A program made the position numbers and the translations under genes. The notes beneath the pieces were generated by a model. The model saw only the letters and a list, made by a program, of their open reading frames with translations, ran no database searches and had not been told where the DNA came from. A stretch of DNA of 5,253 bases from an uncultured Methanobrevibacter sp. (GTDB lineage: Archaea; Methanobacteriota; Methanobacteria; Methanobacteriales; Methanobacteriaceae), in the NCBI RefSeq assembly GCF_937906425.1, contig NZ_CALCYR010000265.1, positions 1 through 5,253 of the forward strand, read 5' to 3'. Below, piece by piece: positions 1 to 4,606 of this stretch (position 1 is the stretch's first letter; each line of letters begins with the position of its first letter).

Positions 1-84
1 GCAACATTTACCGATCAATCTAAATTTCATAAAAATGGAGGGTTTCTACAAAGCCAAAAAAAGTTTAAAGAGGAATTTCCATGA
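1..84 (+). CDS. C-terminal end of an upstream gene (partial, unknown product)
   Basis: Frame 1 is open from the window edge for 27 codons and stops at the TGA at 82-84. The translated end includes ATFTDQSKFHKNGGF and finishes KKFKEEFP. An open frame of this length in such AT-rich DNA, closing exactly in an ATGA overlap with the next start at 81, suggests the true end of a coding sequence. The overlap implies co-transcription and probably translational coupling with the following gene. The fragment faintly recalls the last helix region of AraC-type DNA-binding domains (a 'DQS.F' run), but the match is too weak to assign a family. I do not recognise the product, and the 5' part lies outside the window. 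Confidence 0.55.
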   Translation, partial: ATFTDQSKFHKNGGFLQSQKKFKEEFP

Positions 85-419
85 GTGAAGACAAAATTAC
101 TTTTGAAGATGTGAAAGAATACGAAGGCTTATTTTTATTGGCCCCATCATTTTTATTAGAGGGTTTTGCTAAAAAGAACACCAATTTAGCAGGAAAATTC
201 AAATCTGTCCTTGAAGGTTATTTCAATAGCTTAACTGATGAACAATTGCATAAACTTGATCTAATACTAAAAGCAGACACTGATGAATTGCAAGCAATCA
301 TGAATGAATCCTATCAAAAAACACATAAAAAACAGTTTAAAATACTTGGAAATCCTAAATACAAACCATTCATTGAAAGCAATATCAATGAAATTCGCAA
401 ATTGGCGAATAAAAGTTAA
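81..419 (+). CDS. Hypothetical protein, 112 aa, probably helical and cytosolic
   Basis: I do not recognise this family. The protein is 112 residues, rich in Lys and Glu, with no signal peptide, no membrane helix and no cysteine. Residues 8-30 form an amphipathic stretch (FEDVKEYEGLFLLAPSFLLE), and residues 36-80 look like two further helices separated by 'SLTDEQ', a typical helix cap. The tail (81-112) is basic and ends ELRK-like in 'INEIRKLANKS'. The ATG at 81 is preceded by GAGG (70-73) with a 7-nt spacer, a reasonable ribosome binding site that lies inside the end of the preceding gene. The start overlaps that gene's stop as ATGA, so the two are probably one operon and may act together. 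Oligo-T tracts follow the stop. Being a real gene is well supported; the function is unknown. Confidence 0.8.
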   Translation: MSEDKITFEDVKEYEGLFLLAPSFLLEGFAKKNTNLAGKFKSVLEGYFNSLTDEQLHKLDLILKADTDELQAIMNESYQKTHKKQFKILGNPKYKPFIESNINEIRKLANKS

Positions 420-420
420 A

Positions 421-434
421 TTTTTTAATTTTTT
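421..434 (+). terminator. Oligo-T archaeal-type terminator
   Basis: Two T6 tracts (421-426 and 429-434) separated by AA lie directly after the TAA of the 112-aa gene. Archaeal RNA polymerase commonly stops at T-rich tracts without needing a hairpin. A further T-rich run with a TTTTTAAAAA palindrome (481-490) could act as a backup. Confidence 0.5.
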
Positions 435-460
435 ATTCAAATTAATTATTTAAATAAAAT

Positions 461-551
461 TTTTCCTATTTAAATAACTATTTTTAAAAATTTTTCCTAT
501 TAAATTAAATCTTATAAGACTATAATTTTAATAATTTTCCTATTTAATTAA
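461..551. repeat. Three imperfect copies of TTTTCCTATTWAAT
   Basis: Copies at about 461-477 (TTTTCCTATTTAAATAA), 491-508 (TTTTTCCTATTAAATTAA) and 534-551 (ATTTTCCTATTTAATTAA) occupy the gap between two convergent genes. The third overlaps the TAG stop and last codons of the glycosyltransferase. Read on the minus strand the motif is roughly TTAAATAGGAAAA, so each copy contains a TAG like the gene's own stop. They could be remnants of local duplication of the 3' end, or transcript 3'-end signals. The surrounding DNA is very AT-rich, which weakens the case. Confidence 0.4.
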
Positions 552-1733
552 CTCTTTTAAGGTATTTTCAAATTTATCAGTTATGGCTTCCCAATCATTT
601 GATTTAACATATTCTCTTCCTTTTTTTCTAATTTCACCATATTTTCCTTCATCAAGAATGTTTTGGGCAAGCTCTAAAACCTCTTCCGCCTTTTGAACAT
701 ACTCTATTCCATTTCCATATCCAAATTCCTTTGAAATTCCCGGAAGTTCTGTAGCTATAACAACCTTTTCCATAGCCAAATACTCATAAAGCTTGATTGG
801 AACAATGTCCTGCATGATTTCCTCATCAATATAAGCTGGAAGAAGACAGAAGTCTGCAGCTGCCAAAAATTCAGGAATTCTTTCATAAGGCTGTTTTCCA
901 GTAAGAATCAACTGATTCCCAAGATCATATTCATCCTTTATCTCACACATCCTATCATAGGCATCCCCATCACCTACAATAAGTATTTTCATATTCGGAT
1001 ACTTTTCCTTATTCTTTCCAAGTTCAATAGCCAGTTCCTTCATTCCGGCAAATTCATAAATCCAACCCATAAAGAAAAGTACAGTGTCATCCTTTGATAT
1101 GCCATACTCCTCTCTTATTTTGGAATCATCCAATTCAGGATTAAAATCATTTAAATCTATACCTGCATCGATTAGAATTGTATTTTCCCTGCTTGCTCCA
1201 AGCCCAATAGCTAGTTCAGACAATTTTTGATTAATTGTAATTACAATGTCTGAATTTTCAATGGCCTTGATATTTACCTTACGTCCAAAGGATTGGAATG
1301 CCTTTTCAGGAATAAGAGCATATAATACATCAATTAGATAATATACAAATGGTATATTGTTTTTCTTTGCAAGTTTGGAACCGGTATATGCATTGAGAAG
1401 ACCTAATCCCATGATTACATCAGGCTTGAATTCCTCAATCTGCTTTTTGATTTCCCTCTTGTGAGTAAAATAAAGTGAGGCATAATTCAATCCAGGTTCC
1501 TTAATGAATGATGGACGAATAACTTCAATATCCGCTTCAGGTTTTACCTTGGAAACATTTTCATGAACTTCCCTATGGAAAATAAAACCATCAGAGTCTT
1601 CTTTAGGCCAATCTATAGGATAATCAATAACTTTAACCTCATGACCGCGTAAAACCATACGATCCATTAAGTGATGCTGTTGATGAGGGTTTCTCTTTAA
1701 CCAATCTGATTCCTGAACAACTAATATCTTCAT
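540..1733 (-). CDS. GT-B glycosyltransferase, GT4-like (group 1), 397 aa
   Basis: This is a probable retaining glycosyltransferase that moves a sugar from a nucleotide-sugar donor to a lipid, glycan or protein acceptor at the inner face of the membrane. Donor and acceptor cannot be read from the sequence. The N-terminal Rossmann-like domain (about 1-195) starts MKILVVQES and contains 'MDRMVLRGHEVKVID' (23-37) and 'KPDVIMGLG' (103-111). The C-terminal domain (about 210-397) contains 'VLFFMGWIYEFAGMKELA' (218-235), 'ILIVGDGD' (250-257), 'LILTGKQPYERIPEFLAAAD' (275-294) and the family signature 'PIKLYEYLAMEKVVIAT' (312-328) with Glu317. An upstream in-frame TTG at 1751 would add six residues, but the ATG at 1733 is preferred because GGTGAG sits just upstream of it. 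Length fits GT4 enzymes. No membrane segment is evident. It is transcribed alone, convergent to the 112-aa gene and divergent from the LOG gene. Confidence 0.88.
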   Translation of the reverse strand: MKILVVQESDWLKRNPHQQHHLMDRMVLRGHEVKVIDYPIDWPKEDSDGFIFHREVHENVSKVKPEADIEVIRPSFIKEPGLNYASLYFTHKREIKKQIEEFKPDVIMGLGLLNAYTGSKLAKKNNIPFVYYLIDVLYALIPEKAFQSFGRKVNIKAIENSDIVITINQKLSELAIGLGASRENTILIDAGIDLNDFNPELDDSKIREEYGISKDDTVLFFMGWIYEFAGMKELAIELGKNKEKYPNMKILIVGDGDAYDRMCEIKDEYDLGNQLILTGKQPYERIPEFLAAADFCLLPAYIDEEIMQDIVPIKLYEYLAMEKVVIATELPGISKEFGYGNGIEYVQKAEEVLELAQNILDEGKYGEIRKKGREYVKSNDWEAITDKFENTLKELIK

Positions 1734-1735
1734 AA

Positions 1736-1741
1736 ACTCAC
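1736..1741 (-). promoter_or_regulatory. Ribosome binding site deciding the glycosyltransferase start
   Basis: On the minus strand GGTGAG is followed by TTT and then ATG (1731-1733). GGTGA is the usual anti-16S match in methanogens. It lies inside the coding frame that would start from the TTG at 1751, so it favours the shorter protein. Confidence 0.7.
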
Positions 1742-1780
1742 CGAAAAACAATCAAAACATAATTATGAAAAACTTTAATC

Positions 1781-1790
1781 TTATATTTGT
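1781..1790 (-). promoter_or_regulatory. Candidate TATA box for the glycosyltransferase
   Basis: The minus strand reads ACAAATATAA here, preceded by purine-rich AAAAGGG as expected for a BRE. Transcription would begin about 22-25 nt downstream, near 1757-1760, giving a leader of about 25 nt containing the GGTGAG site. An AGATA/TATCT inverted repeat at 1807-1818 lies just upstream and could be an operator, although it is short. Confidence 0.4.
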
Positions 1791-1845
1791 CCCTTTTAAT
1801 TTAAATAGATAAATATCTTAGATTTGAATATTAATAATAAACAGG

Positions 1846-1930
1846 AAAAACCCAACAAATAAAACAAAACAACAAAAAACACCACAAAACCAAACAAATA
1901 AAACAAAAACAACAATCAATTAATAAACAA
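1846..1930 (+). other. G-free, A/C-rich probable leader of the LOG gene
   Basis: Eighty-five consecutive bases contain no G and only a few T. Within it an imperfect direct repeat of about 18 nt occurs twice, CAAATAAAACAAAACAAC at 1856-1873 and a one-A-longer version at 1895-1913. As RNA it would be almost unable to fold. If transcription starts near 1860, from an ATATTAATA-like box around 1827-1836, this would be most of a roughly 100-nt 5' untranslated leader. A nearer candidate box (AAATACATAAA from 1934) would leave too little room for the ribosome binding site. The promoter choice is uncertain. Confidence 0.4.
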
Positions 1931-1952
1931 GCAAATACATAAAAATAATTAA

Positions 1953-1958
1953 GGGTGA
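1953..1958 (+). promoter_or_regulatory. Strong ribosome binding site of the LOG gene
   Basis: GGGTGA lies 4 nt before the ATG at 1963 and is a good match to the methanogen Shine-Dalgarno sequence. It ends the otherwise almost G-free upstream tract. Confidence 0.7.
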
Positions 1959-1962
1959 AATA

Positions 1963-2496
1963 ATGAAAATCTGTCTTTATGGAGCGGGAAGCAAAAACAT
2001 AAAATCTGAATACCTTGAAGATGCTTACCTCTTAGGAGCGGAAATAGCTAAAAGAGGACATAAACTAGTCTTTGGCGGTGGAAATGCTGGAATCATGGGA
2101 GCAGTTTCCAAAGGAGTCTTAGACAATGATGGAGAAATATTGGCTATTGCACCTAAATGGATTGATGAAATTGAAACATTAAGAAAGGATACCGAATTTA
2201 TCTATACAGAGACAATGGATGAGAGAAAAAATCTCTTTTTAAAAAATTCAGACTCATTCATCATTGCTCCTGGAGGAATAGGAACATTAGATGAGTTTTT
2301 TGAAATAATTACCTTAAAATTATTAAAAAGACACAATAAGAAAATAGTCCTTTTTAACTTAAACAACTATTTTGACATTCTTCTTGACTATTTTGATTTT
2401 ATGGAAAAAGAGGGAGTCTTAAGAGACAATAGAGAAAATATCTTTAAGATTGCAAATACAATTGAAGAAGTCTTTAATATTTTGGAAAATGAATGA
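1963..2496 (+). CDS. LOG family protein (TIGR00730-type, nucleotide phosphoribohydrolase-like)
   Basis: This protein has the Rossmann fold of the family once called 'lysine decarboxylase-like'. Characterised members cleave N6-modified or other nucleoside 5'-monophosphates to base plus ribose 5-phosphate. The diagnostic motifs are all present. 'GGGNAGIMGAVSKG' (38-51) is the phosphate-binding loop, 'TMDERKNLF' (84-92) carries Arg88 and Lys89, and 'PGGIGTLDEFFE' (103-114) carries Glu111. Arg88 and Glu111 correspond to the catalytic pair described for LOG enzymes. The 177-aa length is typical and there is no export signal. The ATG at 1963 is supported by GGGTGA. It is transcribed alone, convergent to the CMD pair with only 33 bp between stops. 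Family membership is confident. The natural substrate in an archaeon is not known from sequence; a nucleotide-salvage or damaged-nucleotide role is an inference, and cytokinin production should not be assumed. Confidence 0.9.
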   Translation: MKICLYGAGSKNIKSEYLEDAYLLGAEIAKRGHKLVFGGGNAGIMGAVSKGVLDNDGEILAIAPKWIDEIETLRKDTEFIYTETMDERKNLFLKNSDSFIIAPGGIGTLDEFFEIITLKLLKRHNKKIVLFNLNNYFDILLDYFDFMEKEGVLRDNRENIFKIANTIEEVFNILENE

Positions 2497-2510
2497 AAAA
2501 AATAGAAAAA
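2496..2510 (-). terminator. T-rich terminator of the CMD pair
   Basis: On the minus strand TTTTTCTATTTTTTT follows about 20 nt after the stop of the downstream CMD gene and runs into the 3' end of the opposing LOG gene. It fits an archaeal oligo-T terminator. No equally good T tract is seen on the plus strand for the LOG transcript, so the two transcripts may overlap at their 3' ends. Confidence 0.45.
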
Positions 2511-2529
2511 TAATTAAATAAAAATTAAA

Positions 2530-2850
2530 TTATTTATAAACTCTGTTTAATACATCCAAGGCCTTATTAAATGGAATCATACCAGAACACAATAAAACAA
2601 TCTTTAAAACGTCCATCATTTCTTCTCTACTAATATCCAATTCCTTTTTGGATTTTGTCAATTGCTTTAGAAAAGATGAACTTTCAACATTGGCAGCAGA
2701 AATTGCTATTGCAATCAGCTTTTGAGTCCTATAATCCAATACATTTGAATTCCAAATATTTTCATCCAACTCAAGGATGGAATCATAAAATGCAGGGTCT
2801 TCATCTTTAATTTGACGAATCCCCTTTCCATAAAAAACCTTTTCAGACAT
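2530..2850 (-). CDS. AhpD/carboxymuconolactone-decarboxylase-like protein, 106 aa, CxxC absent
   Basis: This belongs to the all-helical CMD/AhpD superfamily by its core 'LDYRTQKLIAIAISAAN' (38-54) followed by 'EEMMDVLKIVLLCSGMIPFNKALDVLNRV' over 76-104. In AhpD-type members the loop after the first core helix carries CxxC and a His for redox chemistry; here it reads 'NVESSSFLKQL', with no cysteine or histidine. The only cysteine is Cys88, outside that site. Peroxidase-linked disulfide reduction is therefore unlikely, and no decarboxylase activity is implied by the name. It probably forms helical oligomers like its relatives. It lies 30 bp downstream of a paralogue (57 of 106 positions identical by my count), so the two probably share a transcript and may form a mixed oligomer. 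GGTGA at 2854-2858, 3 nt before the ATG, supports the start. Confidence 0.85.
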   Translation of the reverse strand: MSEKVFYGKGIRQIKDEDPAFYDSILELDENIWNSNVLDYRTQKLIAIAISAANVESSSFLKQLTKSKKELDISREEMMDVLKIVLLCSGMIPFNKALDVLNRVYK

Positions 2851-2880
2851 ATTTCACCAGAGACAATAAAAATTAATTAA

Positions 2881-3204
2881 TCAGCCTTTAAAAACCTTAT
2901 TGGCTATTTGTAACGCTTTATTGAATGGTTGCATTCCAGATGTTAAGAGAACAACTTTCAATACATCAATAACCTCATCACGAAGTACACCCAATTCCTC
3001 TTTTGCACTTTTAATTTGCTTTTCTGTTGCACGACTGTCTCCATTGGATGCTGCAATTCCGATTGCTATCAATTTTTGAGTCTTATAATCTAAAACTTTT
3101 CCATTCCAAACTGCATCATTTAAACCTACAATAGCTTGATACAATTCAAGATCCTCATTCTTTACAGTTTCCATACCTTTTCCATAGAATACTTCTTCTT
3201 TCAT
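2881..3204 (-). CDS. AhpD/carboxymuconolactone-decarboxylase-like protein, 107 aa, no cysteine
   Basis: This is the first gene of a tandem pair. It has the same layout as its downstream paralogue: N-terminal 'VFYGKG' (5-10), core 'LDYKTQKLIAIGIAAS' (38-53), and C-terminal 'DEVIDVLKVVLLTSGMQPF' (76-94). Where AhpD-like enzymes have CxxC...H the sequence is 'NGDSRATEKQ' (54-63), and the whole protein contains no cysteine or histidine. The family assignment therefore rests on the fold-defining helices, not the catalytic centre. The role is unknown; a binding or scaffolding function, or chemistry that does not use thiols, is inference. TGGAG at 3212-3216 precedes the ATG by 7 nt. A TATA-like box and inverted repeat lie upstream, followed by the 51-bp repeat array. 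Conservation of both copies' lengths and ends suggests selection rather than decay. Confidence 0.87.
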   Translation of the reverse strand: MKEEVFYGKGMETVKNEDLELYQAIVGLNDAVWNGKVLDYKTQKLIAIGIAASNGDSRATEKQIKSAKEELGVLRDEVIDVLKVVLLTSGMQPFNKALQIANKVFKG

Positions 3205-3241
3205 AATTAATCTCCAAAAATAAGTACATAAGTAAATCTAG

Positions 3242-3249
3242 ATATATGT
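3242..3249 (-). promoter_or_regulatory. Candidate TATA box for the CMD pair
   Basis: The minus strand reads AACATATATC. Initiation 22-25 nt downstream would fall near 3218, leaving a short leader that still contains the GGAG site. An 8-bp palindrome ATCTAGAT (3236-3243) abuts it. A second option is TTAAATACTTTA at about 3258-3269, giving a leader of roughly 30 nt. I cannot choose firmly between them. Confidence 0.4.
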
Positions 3250-3269
3250 TAATAAAGTAAAGTATTTAA

Positions 3270-3308
3270 TAATTTTGTAACTTTATGAGGGTAAAAAGTA
3301 ACAAATTA
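3270..3308. repeat. Inverted repeat upstream of the CMD promoter
   Basis: The left arm TAATTTTGTAACTTT (3270-3284) is nearly the reverse complement of the right arm AAAGTAACAAATTA (3295-3308). The spacer is 10 nt and the arms differ by one base and one indel. It sits about 20-60 bp upstream of the candidate TATA box, where an archaeal activator or repressor could bind. The right arm is also the degenerate start of the repeat array. Confidence 0.45.
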
Positions 3309-3506
3309 CAGGCATTGTTAAAAAAAAAAAATTAAAAAACATTAAATAAAAAGTACAAATTTATGGCGTTTATTAAAAAAAATTAAAAAACATTAAATAA
3401 AAAGTACAAAATTGTGGCTTTTATTAAAAAAAATTAAAAAACATTAAATAAAAAGTACAAATTTGTGGCGTTTATTAAAAAAAAAAAAATTAAAAAAATA
3501 TTAAAT
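3293..3506. repeat. Tandem array of about 51-bp units (three good copies plus degenerate edges)
   Basis: The unit begins AAAAAGTACAAATTTRTGGC, continues GTTTATT, an A tract, and AATTAAAAAACATTAAAT. Copies start at 3348, 3399 and 3450. The first two are exactly 51 bp; the third is 57 bp because its A tract is longer. They differ mainly at the ATTTATGGCG, AATTGTGGCT and ATTTGTGGCG positions. A degenerate copy precedes the array (3293-3347, with GTAACAAATTACAGGC), and a weaker one may follow (3520-3554). On the minus strand each unit supplies a T7-T10 tract, so readthrough from the nuclease gene would meet serial oligo-T terminators. No open reading frame longer than about 16 codons was found here. 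Confidence 0.8.
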
Positions 3507-3662
3507 TGGAAAAATAAATAAAAAGAGAGTGTTAAGGTTTGAATTTAAAAAAAAGATACTAAACCAAATAAACTAATCAAACAAAAGAAAAATTAAAGAA
3601 ATAAACAAACAAAAGATGAAAAAGCAAAATAATCAAACACAGAATTGATTAAAAAAAGAAAA
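3507..3662. other. A-rich gap with no gene recognised
   Basis: This is the remainder of the 458-bp gap between the CMD pair and the nuclease gene. It is A-rich on the plus strand, with a possible decayed repeat unit at 3520-3554 and an A/C-rich tract at about 3558-3640. I saw no coding frame, RNA gene or promoter with useful support. Confidence 0.5.
3630..3657 (-). terminator. Probable terminator of the nuclease gene
   Basis: Read on the minus strand after the nuclease stop, a T7 tract (3657-3651) is followed by a 7-bp inverted repeat, TAATCAA (3630-3636) with TTGATTA (3645-3651), and then TTTT. The T tract alone is an adequate archaeal signal. The hairpin is AT-only except for one G-C pair and is weak. 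Confidence 0.4.
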
Positions 3663-4409
3663 TTAAGGATTACAAACCTTACATGGCTCATATCCTTGAC
3701 TTATAGCATCACTTCGACTTTTGAAAGTCACCTTATTTTTATCAGAAATCTTCTTTCCCCATTGGCAAGTTGACTTATGGAACTTACAGGTGTTTGCACT
3801 GGCAACATATGATCCTGAACTTGAACTGGAAGAGCTATAGGAACTTGAACTAGAACTTGAACTGCTTGATGAAAATGTTCCATAAGTGTGACCTGTTGCA
3901 TTTGGAGCCCAACTGTATGGATAAAACTCACTTGGAGGCATATACATTATCTCAGCAAGACCTTCCCTTAAAAGCATTTGATTAAGGTTCTTGCCATCCA
4001 CAATAACAACAGCCAAAGTCCTTCCATACCTGTCATTGGATTTTTTATTATCAATATCAAGACTTACTTGCTTGTTAAGGCATAGCTTCTGAACGAAACG
4101 TTTTGAACAGATATAACCTTCAACACCACGTTCTGGAGTGTTTACTCCTACAAAACGTACACGTCCAACACCTTCCACATCAATTGTATCCCCATCAACA
4201 ACATAGGTACATTTACCCTTTACTTCAGAATGACATTCAGTATTGTTATACTTATTCAAAATATCGCTGTTTGAGACTGAAGAATATTTTGAAAATGGAA
4301 TGCTATGAGTAAATCCAGTTCCTGTGTATGCGCTAACAAAAGATAGGGCACTGACAGCCAGAATAAAAATAAGCAAAATGGATATAATGTGTTTTTTATT
4401 TAGTCTCAT
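3663..4409 (-). CDS. Exported staphylococcal-nuclease-like protein with C-terminal Ada-like zinc motif
   Basis: This is a predicted secreted or surface-held, Ca-dependent-type nuclease of 248 aa. Residues 1-27 form a signal peptide: a basic n-region, hydrophobic 9-25, and possible cleavage after V-S-A27. The SNase domain spans about 66-165. Residues matching the known SNase catalytic set are Asp74 in 'VDGDT', Arg85, Glu93 in 'VNTPE' and Arg130 in 'DRYGR'. The metal ligand Asp40 of S. aureus nuclease is Asn90 here, a variant I recall in other 'VNTPE' homologues. A low-complexity Ser linker (180-200) follows. The C-terminus 'FHKSTC' (210-215) to 'GYEPCKVC' (239-246) resembles an Ada-type zinc-binding unit, with His211, Cys215, Cys243 and Cys246 as likely ligands. 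The ATG at 4407-4409 follows a GGGGG site (4416-4420). It has its own TATA box. It could serve in DNA scavenging or competition; that is inference. Confidence 0.9.
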   Translation of the reverse strand: MRLNKKHIISILLIFILAVSALSFVSAYTGTGFTHSIPFSKYSSVSNSDILNKYNNTECHSEVKGKCTYVVDGDTIDVEGVGRVRFVGVNTPERGVEGYICSKRFVQKLCLNKQVSLDIDNKKSNDRYGRTLAVVIVDGKNLNQMLLREGLAEIMYMPPSEFYPYSWAPNATGHTYGTFSSSSSSSSSSSYSSSSSSSGSYVASANTCKFHKSTCQWGKKISDKNKVTFKSRSDAISQGYEPCKVCNP

Positions 4410-4415
4410 AATTTT

Positions 4416-4420
4416 CCCCC
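4416..4420 (-). promoter_or_regulatory. Ribosome binding site of the nuclease gene
   Basis: The minus strand reads AAAGGGGGAAAATT and then ATG. The run of five G is the only G-rich run in the leader and lies 6 nt before the start. It is purine-rich but is not the usual GGTGA. Confidence 0.55.
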
Positions 4421-4448
4421 TTTAAAAACAAAACGACTTTATTACTAT

Positions 4449-4456
4449 TATATAAA
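4449..4456 (-). promoter_or_regulatory. TATA box of the nuclease gene
   Basis: The minus strand reads TTTATATA, a near-ideal archaeal TATA box. Initiation 22-25 nt downstream falls near 4425-4428, giving a leader of about 18 nt that just includes the GGGGG site. Confidence 0.65.
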
Positions 4457-4482
4457 CATTAATAACTTATAAAGATTTTTAT

Positions 4483-4498
4483 TTGAATTTAAATTCAA
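4483..4498. repeat. Perfect 16-bp palindrome upstream of the nuclease TATA box
   Basis: TTGAATTTAAATTCAA reads the same on both strands. It lies 26 bp upstream of the TATA box, where an archaeal regulator could bind. The base composition is low in complexity, so chance is possible, but the two flanking G/C pairs add weight. Confidence 0.45.
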
Positions 4499-4536
4499 TT
4501 CACTTATAAAAAATAGTTAAACATGGTAAAAATAGT

Positions 4537-4606
4537 TTAAAAAAAAGATTAAAAAAAGATTAAAAAATATTAGAAAAAAGAAAAAAGAAATGCATTATTT
4601 AAATGC
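4537..4606 (-). terminator. Terminator zone of the zinc-ribbon gene
   Basis: On the minus strand a short hairpin, GCATT-TAAAT-AATGC (4606-4592), overlaps the TAA stop. It is followed by TTTCTTTTTTCTTTTTT and then by two more T7/T8 tracts separated by AATC (4538-4566). This combines an intrinsic-type hairpin with repeated oligo-T signals, ending the transcript before the nuclease promoter. Confidence 0.6.

Noticed and set aside
1734..1751. TTG start adding six residues to the glycosyltransferase
   Set aside because: It has no ribosome binding site, a stop lies immediately upstream, and the extension covers the GGTGAG site serving the ATG at 1733.
3285..3335. Small ATG-initiated peptide frame at the start of the repeat array
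   Set aside because: It has only 16 codons, ends in the A tract, lacks a ribosome binding site and overlaps the inverted repeat.
3293..3506. CRISPR array
   Set aside because: The units are contiguous 51-bp repeats with no unique spacers, and no cas gene is nearby.
3293..3506. Replication origin repeats
   Set aside because: No Cdc6/Orc1 gene or recognisable ORB core is present, and the array is better explained as a local tandem duplication.
3728..3931. 67-codon minus-strand frame inside the nuclease gene
   Set aside because: It is an out-of-frame shadow of the Ser linker and zinc-motif coding region, rich in Val/Gln from the same repeats, with no ribosome binding site.
4103..4312. 69-codon plus-strand frame opposite the nuclease gene
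   Set aside because: It is antisense to conserved SNase coding sequence, has an odd His/Leu/Tyr-rich composition and no promoter or ribosome site.
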